This document shows positions 39,977 to 50,978 of a stretch of DNA of 54,926 bases, one piece after another. Under the pieces are notes generated by a model, which was not told the DNA's origin, ran no database searches, and saw only the letters and a program-made list of their open reading frames with translations. Both the position numbers and the translations under genes were made by a program. Positions within the stretch are counted from its first letter, which is position 1; every line of letters starts with the position of its first letter. Origin of the DNA: Bacillus changyiensis (GTDB lineage: Bacteria > Bacillota > Bacilli > Bacillales > Bacillaceae); NCBI RefSeq assembly GCF_027706145.1, contig NZ_JAQFWW010000009.1, positions 1-54,926 on the forward strand, read 5' to 3'.

Positions 39977-41176
39977 TTAGTTCAAAACCTTAATTTTAAC
40001 TCGTTTGTTTCCCCATCGATATGCAGATGGTTTATTAGGGAAAAATACATCTATTTTGCGACCTTTAATCGCTGATCCTGTATCAGCTGCAATTGCATAA
40101 CCATAACCTTCTACATGCACTCTAGAACCCAATGGAATAACACTTGGATCCACTGCGATCACCTTAGAACCAGGGTTGGATTTTAAATTAAAACCTGTAG
40201 CTGTGTTGCCTGAGCATCCATTACAACTAGCCGTATAGGCTGTGGAAGAAACATAAAATTCTTTTTTTGAGGGTTCATTGCTGCGTGATACATTGGCGCG
40301 TGTTTTAGTAAACGTTTTGTTTTTTGTGCCAATAGCAATTACTTTTGGCTTGCTTTCGGTTGCCGTTTCCTTTTTAATTAATTTTCTAGAAAGCTCTTTG
40401 CCGTTTTTCATAACAACAGCGTAATGTTTTTTAAGCTTACCATGTTTACCATTTTGAATTACTTTTTCTTTGCCTTTGTCAAGAGATGCATCCGCTTTTT
40501 TCTTTACGTCATACGGTATCTTCTCTTCCACTACATCGGTGACTTTTTTGATGCGAGTAATGTAAATGTCTGCCTGATCTTTTGTCAGTTTTTTATCAAG
40601 CGCAGGTTTGATTTCATCATCGCCATTTACGCTGATTTTATGGTGTTTTAAAAAGTCAGCGACCGTAGTCGAAGTTGTCCAAAGGTCTTTATTTTTACCG
40701 GCATCTTTTACAGTGACCTTAAAAGCTCTTTGTAAAGTCAGCCTCATATCTTTCTTTATCTCTTGATCAACTGAAGGTTCAATTTGATCATGTTTCCCCA
40801 ACTTTATATCTAGTTTTTCAAGAAGCTGACCGACTGTCCCTGTTGTTGTCCAGATCGCTTTTTCTTGCCCATCTATTGTGAATTGAACACGTTTTGAAGC
40901 GACATACTTGACCTTCATATCGCTAGTAATTTTTGTATCTTCCGCTGGAGAGATATGATCCTCTTTTCTCGTCTCTACATCTAGACTTTTTAAAAGCTCA
41001 CCCACTGTTTTTGCATGTGTGCGAACGCTTTGTTTTTTTCCGTTAATAGATACCGAGATTGATTTTTTAGTAAGCTCATGCGCTCCATAAGCAGTTCCGC
41101 TTCCTGCTACTAGCAAGCCACCAGCAAGCAGAATCCATCTGCCTTTACTAAGCTTTACGGAAAACAGCCTTCTCAT
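39977..41176 (-). CDS. yabE: resuscitation-promoting-factor-like cell wall hydrolase YabE
   Basis: A 399-aa exported protein. A membrane anchor or signal helix is at about residues 12-32. Three DUF348 repeats follow (each with V(G/A)(E/Q/D)xLxx pattern at about 35-190), then a G5 domain (about 205-285) and a C-terminal 3D domain, with AADTGSAIKGRKIDVFFP carrying the three aspartates of the lytic site. It probably cuts peptidoglycan as a lytic transglycosylase. A consensus sigma-A promoter lies upstream, and an ECF sigma promoter drives antisense RNA at the 3' end. It is somewhat shorter than B. subtilis YabE. Confidence 0.93.
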   Translation of the reverse strand: MRRLFSVKLSKGRWILLAGGLLVAGSGTAYGAHELTKKSISVSINGKKQSVRTHAKTVGELLKSLDVETRKEDHISPAEDTKITSDMKVKYVASKRVQFTIDGQEKAIWTTTGTVGQLLEKLDIKLGKHDQIEPSVDQEIKKDMRLTLQRAFKVTVKDAGKNKDLWTTSTTVADFLKHHKISVNGDDEIKPALDKKLTKDQADIYITRIKKVTDVVEEKIPYDVKKKADASLDKGKEKVIQNGKHGKLKKHYAVVMKNGKELSRKLIKKETATESKPKVIAIGTKNKTFTKTRANVSRSNEPSKKEFYVSSTAYTASCNGCSGNTATGFNLKSNPGSKVIAVDPSVIPLGSRVHVEGYGYAIAADTGSAIKGRKIDVFFPNKPSAYRWGNKRVKIKVLN

Positions 41177-41215
41177 TTTTTGTATGATGAAAAACGCCTC
41201 CTTCTCCTCGGAGAG

Positions 41216-41244
41216 ATTATATAGAGTATCTTCAAGCCTGTCAA
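41216..41244 (-). promoter_or_regulatory. yabE promoter, sigma-A
   Basis: TTGACA (41239-41244) and TATAAT (41216-41221) are 17 bp apart on the minus strand, a full consensus promoter 40 bp before yabE. The rest of the 240-bp gap to tatD (41245-41418) shows no gene. Confidence 0.9.
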
Positions 41245-41418
41245 CCCTCCTTTCATTTCCATCACTAGCCAGCCTTCTCTTTTATTATGAAAAATTGACT
41301 GCCCAAAAGGAAGAAAGACTAGTCGACATCTATCCTATGAGTGTAAACAGACATGTAGAACTTTTGAGAACAATCTCCCGAAAAGACAAGCTTATCCAAT
41401 ACTCGATATCACATATTG

Positions 41419-42186
41419 TCACTTCATGTTAAAAAGTTTTTTTGCATTTTCGGTCGTTTTGGCCGCTACTTCCTCATAAGTTAACCCCTTAAGCTCTGCT
41501 ATTTGTTCAGCGACAAATTTTACATAGCTCGGTTCATTTCGTTTTCCTCGAAAAGGATGAGGTGTTAAATAAGGACAGTCTGTCTCAATTAAAACCCTGT
41601 CTATAGGAATTTGCTTGGCAACTTCTTTTGGTTTTTTTGCATTTTTAAAGGTGATGGGGCCACCGAAGGATATATAAAAGTTCATATCTATGCATTCCTT
41701 AGCAATTTCTGCACTTCCAGTAAAACAATGCATAATACCTCCAACTTGTTCAGCCCCTTCTTCACGTAAAATGGTGATCACATCCTCTGTTGCATCACGG
41801 TTATGAATGACAATTGGAAGGTTGACTTGTTTTGCTAAGGCAATTTGTTTTCTAAATACTTCTTTTTGAACATCTTTCGGTGATTTATCCCAGTGATAGT
41901 CCAGACCCATTTCCCCAAGCGCCACGACTTTCTCATGAGAAGAAAGTTCTTTTATCCATGATAAATCTTCATCTGTCAAATCAATGGCATCAACTGGATG
42001 CCAACCGATTGCAGCATAGATAAACTCATATTCCTCAATGAGTTCCATCGCACGGTTTATCGTTGGACGGTCAAAACCGACAACCACGATATGTTCAACT
42101 TTTTCTTCCCTCGCCCTAGCAATCACTTCTTTTAAATCTTCATGATACTGTTCCGCATTTAAATGTGCATGTGTATCAAATAACAT
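41419..42186 (-). CDS. tatD: TatD-family metal-dependent deoxyribonuclease
   Basis: A 255-aa TIM-barrel hydrolase (YabD in B. subtilis). The metal ligands are in DTHAHLN at the N-terminus, GEMGLDYHWD (about residue 92), VIHNRDA, MHCFTG and ETDCPYLTPHP. TatD proteins cut DNA from the 3' end and are implicated in repair; a role in quality control of D-aminoacyl products has also been proposed. The ATG at 42186, 8 bases after AAGGGTG, is preferred over the upstream in-frame start at 42228. It follows metG after a terminator. Confidence 0.95.
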   Translation of the reverse strand: MLFDTHAHLNAEQYHEDLKEVIARAREEKVEHIVVVGFDRPTINRAMELIEEYEFIYAAIGWHPVDAIDLTDEDLSWIKELSSHEKVVALGEMGLDYHWDKSPKDVQKEVFRKQIALAKQVNLPIVIHNRDATEDVITILREEGAEQVGGIMHCFTGSAEIAKECIDMNFYISFGGPITFKNAKKPKEVAKQIPIDRVLIETDCPYLTPHPFRGKRNEPSYVKFVAEQIAELKGLTYEEVAAKTTENAKKLFNMK

Positions 42187-42224
42187 CAAATGTTCACCCT
42201 TTTTATCATATATTGTCAATAAAA

Positions 42225-42269
42225 ACAAAAGGTGTTCGACGAAATGTTACACGTGAAACACCTTTTGTC
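42225..42269 (-). terminator. terminator of metG, with parS in its loop side
   Basis: ACAAAAGGTGTT pairs with AACACCTTTTGT around a 20-nt loop, followed by TTTTTATTG on the minus strand, starting 4 bases after the metG stop. The loop and right arm contain the 16-bp parS sequence. Confidence 0.8.
42245..42260. other. parS: parS centromere site
   Basis: TGTTACACGTGAAACA matches the parS consensus TGTTNCACGTGAAACA at every defined position. ParB (Spo0J) loads there and recruits SMC near the origin. The site lies between metG and tatD inside the metG terminator. B. subtilis has a parS at the corresponding map position near metS. Confidence 0.92.
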
Positions 42270-42272
42270 TAT

Positions 42273-44261
<1,989 letters not shown>

Positions 44262-44271
44262 TTAAAATGTC

Positions 44272-44302
44272 AAAAAACTCCCGCCAAAAAGGACGAGAGC
44301 GG
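44272..44302 (-). terminator. terminator-like hairpin in the metG leader
   Basis: On the minus strand CTCTCGTCC pairs imperfectly with GGCGGGAG (loop TTTTT), followed by TTTTTTG. The gene on the other side, abrB, is on the plus strand, so this hairpin lies between the probable metG promoter and the metG start, about 30 bp before the coding region. It looks like an attenuator; the T-box conserved antiterminator sequence was not found. Confidence 0.6.
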
Positions 44303-44343
44303 TGTCTTCATTCAGTCATAGCCTTATTTATGATCCTCTTTAT

Positions 44344-44371
44344 ATGATACCATCTTAACCTTTAAGTTCAA
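44344..44371 (-). promoter_or_regulatory. probable metG promoter
   Basis: TTGAAC (44366-44371) and TATCAT (44344-44349) are 16 bp apart on the minus strand. It would give a leader of about 95 nt before metG that contains the hairpin at 44272-44302. The match to consensus is moderate. Confidence 0.5.
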
Positions 44372-44441
44372 GAAAATATACATATCAATAACAAATGATT
44401 ATTCGTATTGTCATTTTGTTCATATCGAGGAAATATAATAC

Positions 44442-44479
44442 TTCGACAAAAAAAGCTTCCATTGTCGAATAATGTCGTA
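44442..44479. promoter_or_regulatory. upstream Spo0A-box cluster between metG and abrB
   Basis: TTCGACAA (44442-44449, inverted), TTGTCGAA (44462-44469) and ATGTCGTA (44472-44479) resemble the Spo0A box TTGTCGAA. The last two have the same 10-bp spacing and nearly the same sequence as the pair at the abrB promoter. A TATAAT overlaps the cluster at about 44480-44485. Function is inferred. Confidence 0.55.
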
Positions 44480-44630
44480 TATAATCAATATGAGGAAAAA
44501 CCTTAGTTCAAAAGTCTTGATTTAAAGACATATACACTGGTTTTATCATCTTCAATTCCTTTTACATCAGTTCAATTCAAGATTATTTAACTATATGCGC
44601 TAATTTTTACAAACAATAGAAAGAAAAAGA

Positions 44631-44692
44631 TTGACGTATATTGGAAACCTTGATATGCTAGGACTGTAAGGATTTTGTCGAATAATGACGAA
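44631..44692 (+). promoter_or_regulatory. abrB promoter and Spo0A boxes
   Basis: TTGACG (44631-44636) and TATGCT (44654-44659) are 17 bp apart. Two Spo0A boxes follow in tandem, TTGTCGAA (44675-44682) and ATGACGAA (44685-44692), placed downstream of the start site where bound Spo0A blocks transcription, as known at B. subtilis abrB. Confidence 0.85.
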
Positions 44693-44738
44693 GATAATAA
44701 CACCAATTAAATAACTATTTTTAGGGAGGAGAACAAAT

Positions 44739-45023
44739 ATGAAATCTACAGGTATTGTACGTAAAGTTGACGAACTAGGACGCGTGGTGATTCCGATTGA
44801 ACTTCGCCGTACGCTAGGAATTGCTGAAAAAGACGCTCTTGAAATTTATGTTGATGATGAAAAAATCATTTTGAAAAAATATAAACCAAACATGACTTGC
44901 CAAGTAACAGGTGAGGTTTCTGATGACAACCTTAAACTTGCTAACGGTAAATTAGTACTTAGCCCTGAAGGTGCTGAACAAATCATTAAAGAAATTCAAG
45001 CACAACTTCAATCTCAAAAATAA
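44739..45023 (+). CDS. abrB: transition-state regulator AbrB
   Basis: A 94-aa tetrameric repressor of post-exponential genes, and the only plus-strand protein gene here. The swapped-hairpin DNA-binding domain is MKSTGIVRKVDELGRVVIPIELRRTLGI, with the conserved arginines; the C-terminal half (from about residue 55) makes the tetramer. A strong GGGAGGAG precedes the ATG. Spo0A boxes lie over the promoter region. It shares its DNA-binding fold with SpoVT at 25.0-25.6 kb and, in B. subtilis, represses spoVG, also in this window. Confidence 0.98.
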   Translation: MKSTGIVRKVDELGRVVIPIELRRTLGIAEKDALEIYVDDEKIILKKYKPNMTCQVTGEVSDDNLKLANGKLVLSPEGAEQIIKEIQAQLQSQK

Positions 45024-45053
45024 TTATTTTAAATATATAAAAATTGCTTTATC

Positions 45054-45084
45054 AATGGCTGTCAAGTCTTTCTTGACAGCCATT
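45054..45084 (+). terminator. terminator of abrB
   Basis: A 13-bp perfect stem (AATGGCTGTCAAG with CTTGACAGCCATT, loop 5 nt) is followed by ATTTATT on the plus strand, 30 bases after the abrB stop. The gap from here to rsmI shows nothing else. Confidence 0.9.
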
Positions 45085-45179
45085 ATTTATTAAGCTGGAT
45101 GATCGGTTTTTTCTAAAAACCAAGTGCCCGTGGGTATCCGTTTGCCCTTATCTCAACCGCTTTTATGACAAACAGTTTT

Positions 45180-46070
45180 TTATTTTTCATGATTAATATG
45201 ATATGCTTCATAAATTTTACGTTTTTGGACGTTACGATCAATGGCTGTTTTTTTTATGGCTTCCTTTGTATGAAGTCCTTGATTAATATAATATTCAACA
45301 TGTTCTTTTTCCGAAAGATTTTCCCACCAACTCGCTTCTTCAAAATGATTTTCTTCTTCACATCCTTCAACCACGAGACAAAACTCGCCCCTCACCTGTT
45401 CTTTCTCGAATAAAGCTAACACTTCTTCAATCGTTCCTCTTATAAATTCTTCAAATTTTTTTGTTAATTCTCTTGTCACTGCAATTTTTCGATTCCCAAA
45501 TATGTCATGCATTGCTGTTAGTGTCTCTTTCAAACGATGTGGCGCTTCATAAAAAATCATTGTTTCTTGTCTGTTTTTTAGTGTGTTCAGTTGTTTTTTT
45601 CTTTCGCGCTTGTTTCGGTCTAAAAAGCCGAAAAAGAAAAACGGCTGTGGTACAAGACCTGAGGCAATCAATGCTGTTAAAGCTGCATTTGCACCAGGCA
45701 AAGGTACAACATAACCACCAATATCGGTGAAATCTCGAACAATTTCCGCTCCTGGATCAGAGATCGTTGGCATGCCGGCATCACTGACTAACGCGATCGT
45801 TTTTCCTTCCTTTAACCATTCTAATATTTTATGACCGCTACTTTCCTTATTATGTTCATGATAGCTAACTAGCTGTGTCTCAATTTGGTAAACATGGCAT
45901 AGTTTTTTTGTCTGTCTCGTATCCTCTGCAGCGATTACATCAGCCTCTTTTAATACATGAATAGATCTGAATGTCATATCCTCTAAATTACCGATTGGTG
46001 TCGGAACAAGATATAAGATTCCCATATCCGATTTTTGATCAAAGCTCTTCTGACGATTGATGATCAACAC
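45180..46070 (-). CDS. rsmI: 16S rRNA (cytidine-2'-O)-methyltransferase
   Basis: RsmI methylates the ribose of a decoding-site cytidine in 16S rRNA. The tetrapyrrole-methylase fold shows [14 protein letters not shown] at the N-terminus, [23 protein letters not shown] and [17 protein letters not shown]. The frame allows 296 aa from a GTG at 46070, overlapping yazA by 7 bp; an ATG at 46025 is an alternative. The start is therefore uncertain. The convergent abrB terminator lies downstream. Confidence 0.93.
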   Translation of the reverse strand: MLIINRQKSFDQKSDMGILYLVPTPIGNLEDMTFRSIHVLKEADVIAAEDTRQTKKLCHVYQIETQLVSYHEHNKESSGHKILEWLKEGKTIALVSDAGMPTISDPGAEIVRDFTDIGGYVVPLPGANAALTALIASGLVPQPFFFFGFLDRNKRERKKQLNTLKNRQETMIFYEAPHRLKETLTAMHDIFGNRKIAVTRELTKKFEEFIRGTIEEVLALFEKEQVRGEFCLVVEGCEEENHFEEASWWENLSEKEHVEYYINQGLHTKEAIKKTAIDRNVQKRKIYEAYHINHEK

Positions 46071-46342
46071 CCTCTTTTCTCCGCCGTTTTTATTTTTAGA
46101 TAATGTTCTTTATTTTTTCGCGATAATTTTTTGAAACGATACTCTGCCTGCATAGCTTCTCTTTTCGTTGAAAACCGTTCGGAATAATGGAGTGTGACTG
46201 GCAGTCTTGCCCTTGTATATTTAGCTCCTTTGCCATCATTGTGGGTCTTTAACCGTTTTTCAAGGTTATTCGTATACCCTGCATATAAACTGCCGTCCCG
46301 GCATAACAGTACATAAAAATAATGGTTATCACCTGTCTCCAT
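46064..46342 (-). CDS. yazA: GIY-YIG nuclease-domain protein YazA
   Basis: A 92-aa single-domain protein of the UvrC/intron-nuclease fold. The GIY-YIG pair appears as [17 protein letters not shown], the conserved arginine is in [11 protein letters not shown], and the later glutamate is in [15 protein letters not shown]. It has no additional DNA-binding domain. Such small proteins are probably structure-specific DNA endonucleases, but the substrate is unknown. It overlaps yabB (14 bp) and rsmI (7 bp), so the three form a tight operon. Confidence 0.92.
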   Translation of the reverse strand: METGDNHYFYVLLCRDGSLYAGYTNNLEKRLKTHNDGKGAKYTRARLPVTLHYSERFSTKREAMQAEYRFKKLSRKNKEHYLKIKTAEKRGC

Positions 46343-47075
46343 ATAATATCTTCCTTATCTCTTTTGTATATTGATTGTTTTTATCATATACAAACAGCGG
46401 TGGTAAGATTTTCAGATCAGGCCGGCCATTTTTTATTCCTTCAACTAAAATGGTATTTGCCTCTTTATCATGTTTTGGATAAACAAATTGTACACGTTTC
46501 GGCTCAATCTTATATTCCCTCATCAACTCAAAAATTTCAAGGAGCCTTCCCGGTCTATGGACAAGCGCCATTTTTCCACCCTGCTTTAAAAGTTGGCTAC
46601 TGACCCGAACCACATCTTCCAATGTGCAATAAATTTCATGTCGAGCTATAGCAAGATGTTCATTAAGATTTTGCTCCGTTTTTTGAGGTGTTTTAAAATA
46701 AGGAGGATTACATGTTACAACATCGGCTTTATTATATCCTAGCACCTTTGGCATATGATTCAGATCATCTTTAATAAACTGAATTTGTTGTTCAAGACAA
46801 TTGTATACTACACTCCGCTGTGCCATATCATACAACCTCTCTTGAATTTCAACCCCAGTGATCGTTGCTTTAGAACGGGTACTGAGAAGCAGTGGAACAA
46901 TGCCATTTCCCGTACACAGATCAATAATGTTACCTTTTTGAATAGGGACATATGTAAATTTTGACAGCAATACCGCATCTAATGAAAATGCAAAGACTGT
47001 CGGGCTCTGTACAATTTTTAAATCCTCGGCAAGTACATCATCAAGTCGTTCATCATCTCGTAATTGAATCATCAT
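46329..47075 (-). CDS. yabB: tRNA1(Val) (adenine-N6)-methyltransferase-like protein YabB
   Basis: A 248-aa SAM-dependent methyltransferase. The SAM motif is [15 protein letters not shown] (about residue 50), and the adenine-N6 catalytic motif is NPPYF (about 123). It resembles E. coli TrmN6, which modifies tRNA-Val; the actual target here is inferred. The frame is open to a GTG at 47090, but AAAGGAC lies 5 bases before the ATG at 47075, which is chosen. yazA overlaps its end. Confidence 0.9.
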   Translation of the reverse strand: MMIQLRDDERLDDVLAEDLKIVQSPTVFAFSLDAVLLSKFTYVPIQKGNIIDLCTGNGIVPLLLSTRSKATITGVEIQERLYDMAQRSVVYNCLEQQIQFIKDDLNHMPKVLGYNKADVVTCNPPYFKTPQKTEQNLNEHLAIARHEIYCTLEDVVRVSSQLLKQGGKMALVHRPGRLLEIFELMREYKIEPKRVQFVYPKHDKEANTILVEGIKNGRPDLKILPPLFVYDKNNQYTKEIRKILYGDR

Positions 47076-47121
47076 TTTGTCCTTTCCCACTATAATCTAT
47101 TCTTGGTGACTACCCGTTAAA

Positions 47122-47147
47122 AGGGCTTCCGTTTGACCGGAAGCCCT
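47122..47147 (-). terminator. terminator of yabA
   Basis: A perfect 10-bp stem (AGGGCTTCCG with CGGAAGCCCT, loop 6 nt) is followed by TTTTAACG on the minus strand, 4 bases after the yabA stop. Confidence 0.88.
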
Positions 47148-47151
47148 CCTT

Positions 47152-47514
47152 TTATTTTTTATTTAAAAATGACAGACAAAACAAACAATCTCCCTCTTTA
47201 CGGACACTTCCATAATGGATGTTACAAATGTGGAAACCTTCCTGATAAAGGCGCGCCAAATTATCATGGCCTTCTCCAATATCAATAAGTCCTGTCTTCT
47301 CGGTTTTTGACTCTTTTGTACCCGATTTTGCTACTTTCAGCCTTTGATCTGTCTCTTCTAAGCGCTTGCGCAAATGTTCATTTTCCAAGTGCAGATGGTT
47401 ATTCTCTTCGATCATTTCCCCAATATGCTGTTTAAGATCTCCAAGCTGACGGTACAATGAACCGATCTGTTCTTCTAAATTTATGACTGTATCAAACAAT
47501 TCTTTTTTATCCAA
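47152..47514 (-). CDS. yabA: replication initiation control protein YabA
   Basis: A 120-aa regulator that binds DnaA and the DnaN clamp and prevents over-initiation. The N-terminal 60 residues are a leucine-zipper coiled coil ([29 protein letters not shown]). The C-terminal domain binds zinc through HICNIHYG and CLFC. It follows ricT by 14 bp, in the conserved tmk-holB-ricT-yabA replication cluster. A strong terminator follows. Confidence 0.95.
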   Translation of the reverse strand: MDKKELFDTVINLEEQIGSLYRQLGDLKQHIGEMIEENNHLHLENEHLRKRLEETDQRLKVAKSGTKESKTEKTGLIDIGEGHDNLARLYQEGFHICNIHYGSVRKEGDCLFCLSFLNKK

Positions 47515-47528
47515 GGTTTCACACCTCG

Positions 47529-48356
47529 TTAATCTGTGGTTTGGGCAGATACGACACCTTCTTGTAACAGTTCATCCCACGTGTATTCCACAACTCTTTC
47601 ATTATTTGTCAATTCGACTTGAAGGATGCGTTCAAGAATATTCAGTCCAACGACTTTCGCTGGACCGTTGGATGTTGCAATGACTTCTCCAATATCAGGA
47701 AGCTGTTCTTTAGCCGTTTCATATTCATCATTTTCATACTTTAAACAGCACATAAGCCGTCCGCATAGACCGGAAATTTTCGTCGGATTAAGTGAGAGAT
47801 TTTGATCTTTGGCCATTTTGATAGAAACAGGTTCGAAATCGCCAAGAAACGTTGAGCAGCAAAGCATTCTTCCACACGGTCCGATACCGCCAAGCATTTT
47901 GGCTTCATCCCTTACACCGATCTGTCTAAGTTCAATTCTAGTTTTAAATATAGCTGCCAAATCTTTGACAAGCTCTCTAAAATCGACTCTTCCATCAGCC
48001 GTAAAATAAAAAATCACTTTGTTTCGATCAAATGTGAATTCGACATCAACCAGTTTCATCTCAAGACCATGTTCATATACTTTTTTCTGACATATTTCAA
48101 AAGCTGACAGAGCCGCTTCTTTGTTTTCTTCAACAATTAGACGATCACGTTCATCAGCCACCCTGATCACTTTTCTTAAGGGCAAGACGACATCGTGCTC
48201 ATCTACTTGCTTATTGGCGACAACAACCTGGCCATACTCAACCCCTCGTACTGTTTCAACGATTACACAGCTGTCTTTATCTATCTGATATCCGTTTGGA
48301 TCAAAATAATATATTTTGCCCGCTTTTTTAAAGCGAACGCCAATCACATGATACAA
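47529..48356 (-). CDS. ricT: RicT (YaaT), PSP1-domain protein of the Y complex
   Basis: RicT forms a complex with RicA (YmcA) and RicF (YlbF) that assists RNase Y in RNA maturation and affects sporulation, competence and biofilm. It is 275 aa. A PSP1 C-terminal-type domain spans about 60-145. Conserved cysteines occur in [13 protein letters not shown] and [13 protein letters not shown], consistent with iron-sulfur binding. It starts with TTG at 48356, 8 bases after AGGAGGG, 2 bases after the holB stop. Confidence 0.96.
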   Translation of the reverse strand: MYHVIGVRFKKAGKIYYFDPNGYQIDKDSCVIVETVRGVEYGQVVVANKQVDEHDVVLPLRKVIRVADERDRLIVEENKEAALSAFEICQKKVYEHGLEMKLVDVEFTFDRNKVIFYFTADGRVDFRELVKDLAAIFKTRIELRQIGVRDEAKMLGGIGPCGRMLCCSTFLGDFEPVSIKMAKDQNLSLNPTKISGLCGRLMCCLKYENDEYETAKEQLPDIGEVIATSNGPAKVVGLNILERILQVELTNNERVVEYTWDELLQEGVVSAQTTD

Positions 48357-48358
48357 GC

Positions 48359-49348
48359 TTATCCCTCCTGCAGCATTAAAACCAAGTGCTCCATTAAACT
48401 ATGAGCATTAACATTGGAATAAAGCCGTTTTTTTGCTTCTAAAACAGCAAGTATTTGGTTTGTCAATCGTTGTTGTGTGGATTGTAATGCATGCTGTTTT
48501 AATATTTGGAATAAGTCCTGAAAAATAATTTTATCTTCATGTCCTATCTGAATGGACAACACATCACGATATATGAATAAAAGCATATCAAGACCCATTT
48601 GTTGATGGTCTTTCTCCTTAAAAAAGGGCATCCATTGATCTTGAATATAAAAAAAAGCATGTCCTTTTCTCTGGTGTAAGACTTCATACAATTTTATCAC
48701 TTTCGCTCTAGTCTCTGCAAACTGTTCATTTCGACTTAATTCGAGCGCTTCTGATAAACTGCTAGTCATATTCGACAAAATGGGTGCTAGGTTCGGAGAG
48801 ATCTCTTGTTTAATTAATTCTTTTTCAATTGATTCTGGTAATAATGATTGAAATGATAGAACCTGACATCTTGATCTAATGGTGTCCAACAATTTATGGG
48901 GTTGTTCTGTTAACAGGATGGCAATTGTTTCATTGCTTGGCTCTTCTAAAAATTTTAACAGACTATTGGCGGCATTTGTTGTCATTTTATCTGCATGGGA
49001 AATGATATATAGCTTCTTTTGCGACTCCAAACCTGTTTTTGCGAATTCTTCCTGCAATGACTGAATTTGCCCTTTTTTAATCGACAATCCATCAGGAAAG
49101 ACGGCATGGACATCAGGATGGTTGCCGGAAGTAATTCGCTGACAATTTCGACAAGATTCACAAGGTTCGCCTTTTTGTTCAAGACAAAAAAAACTTTTCG
49201 CCAACAAAAAAGCTGCATCTAATTTACCTGTCCCTTTACGCCCTTCAAACAAATAAGCATGTGCCAGCCGATTTCTTTTTATACTATTTTGCAAAAGCCG
49301 CATCACTTTTGGTTGAAGTGCCTGCATTTCTTTCCAAGTTATAGCCAT
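48359..49348 (-). CDS. holB: DNA polymerase III delta prime subunit
   Basis: HolB is a structural subunit of the clamp loader. It is 329 aa, the B. subtilis size. The AAA+ N-terminal domain carries a P-loop-like FEGRKGTGKLDAAF and a zinc finger of four cysteines (CLEQKGEPCESCRNC, about residues 51-65). SNE in place of a strict sensor-1 is in FLEEPSNETIAILLTEQPHKLLDTIRSRCQ. The C-terminal collar helices follow. It lies 11 bp after yaaR and before ricT. Confidence 0.96.
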   Translation of the reverse strand: MAITWKEMQALQPKVMRLLQNSIKRNRLAHAYLFEGRKGTGKLDAAFLLAKSFFCLEQKGEPCESCRNCQRITSGNHPDVHAVFPDGLSIKKGQIQSLQEEFAKTGLESQKKLYIISHADKMTTNAANSLLKFLEEPSNETIAILLTEQPHKLLDTIRSRCQVLSFQSLLPESIEKELIKQEISPNLAPILSNMTSSLSEALELSRNEQFAETRAKVIKLYEVLHQRKGHAFFYIQDQWMPFFKEKDHQQMGLDMLLFIYRDVLSIQIGHEDKIIFQDLFQILKQHALQSTQQRLTNQILAVLEAKKRLYSNVNAHSLMEHLVLMLQEG

Positions 49349-49359
49349 AACATCACTCT

Positions 49360-49800
49360 CTATGTGTAAAGGTTAATTAACAAACCCTTTATTTGCCCAA
49401 TCCGTTCCAATAATTCAATAGAAGGTTTTTCTCGATCCATTAATTCCTCTGTCAATTGGACGAGCTTTTCATCAAGTTCTTTTACAATGTTCAGCGTCCT
49501 GCTGTTTCCATATAAATCAAAACTTCTCGAATTTTCTACGGTTAAACCATTCTCAACGGCTTCTTTTACAAAACGTTTGATCATCCCTTTAAATCTAGCC
49601 AAATCTTTAAAATTTCTCGACTTCGTCAGCCGTTTCCCAAACGTTTCAATATCGGTCAAAAGCATTGTTAACTGTTCAAACCTAAGCTTTTCGCCCTGTA
49701 TACTAATTTTTTCTTTAAATGAAGAGGTCGTATTTTCCCCTCTAACAGGCTGAGTCTGCTGTTTTTCTATAATTGTGCGTAATTCTTGACTTATTTTCAT
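49360..49800 (-). CDS. yaaR: DUF327 protein YaaR
   Basis: A 146-aa, mostly helical protein of unknown function found in this position in most Bacillus. The conserved stretch is FGKRLTKSRNFKDLARFKGMIKRFVKEAVENGL. It lies 11 bp after darA and 11 bp before holB, so it is co-transcribed with replication and signalling genes. No catalytic motif or membrane helix is visible. Confidence 0.88.
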   Translation of the reverse strand: MKISQELRTIIEKQQTQPVRGENTTSSFKEKISIQGEKLRFEQLTMLLTDIETFGKRLTKSRNFKDLARFKGMIKRFVKEAVENGLTVENSRSFDLYGNSRTLNIVKELDEKLVQLTEELMDREKPSIELLERIGQIKGLLINLYT

Positions 49801-49811
49801 ATTTTCAATCC

Positions 49812-50237
<426 letters not shown>

Positions 50238-50342
50238 TTAAAATCATTGGGGGGTTTTCAGCATAGTATATGCTGTGTATCATAACGTATTCTCAATCAA
50301 TTGCCGAGCAAAATTTAAGATCCTTCTCAAGAACCGAGAAGA

Positions 50343-50978
50343 TTACAGAAATGAATGAAGTTCCTGTTCAATCATTTCATAAACGTCTTTGACTACATGA
50401 TCAATAGGCTGGCTGGCATCCACGGTCCGAAAACGCCTCGGGAACCGGCCCATAACCTCTTGATAACCTTGCAAAACACGATGATGGAAGTCGATTTGTT
50501 CAAGGTCAAGACGGTTTTTCTCGCGTGAATCATTGACATGAATCCGTTTCATTCCTTCTTCTGGATCAATAGCAAAATAGATTGTAATATGAGGCATCAT
50601 CTCTCCAATTGCAAATTGATTAATGGACAGTACTTCATCAATCCCAAGTCCTCTAGCATATCCCTGATAAGCGAGAGAACTATCAATAAATCGGTCACAC
50701 AAGACGATTTTTCCTTTTTTAAGTGCTGGTTGCACCTTTTCAACTAAATGCTGTCTTCTTGCTGCTGCATACAGAAGTGCTTCTGTTTTAGGATCCATGT
50801 CTGTATTATTAGGATTTAAAATAACCTCACGGATTTGTTCAGCTATTTCAATCCCACCTGGCTCTCTGGTTGCAAGTACAGGATATCCGTTTTTCGTTAA
50901 TTGTTGTGTCACTGCCTGAAGGATCGTTGTCTTTCCAGCTCCTTCAGGACCTTCCAATGTAATAAATAAACCGCTCAT
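50343..50978 (-). CDS. tmk: thymidylate kinase
   Basis: Phosphorylates dTMP to dTDP. It is 211 aa. The P-loop is [10 protein letters not shown] (about residues 9-18), the DRX motif is [13 protein letters not shown], and the LID region is near [11 protein letters not shown]. The start overlaps the stop of yaaO as ATGA. It supplies dTTP to the replication genes downstream. Confidence 0.97.
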   Translation of the reverse strand: MSGLFITLEGPEGAGKTTILQAVTQQLTKNGYPVLATREPGGIEIAEQIREVILNPNNTDMDPKTEALLYAAARRQHLVEKVQPALKKGKIVLCDRFIDSSLAYQGYARGLGIDEVLSINQFAIGEMMPHITIYFAIDPEEGMKRIHVNDSREKNRLDLEQIDFHHRVLQGYQEVMGRFPRRFRTVDASQPIDHVVKDVYEMIEQELHSFL

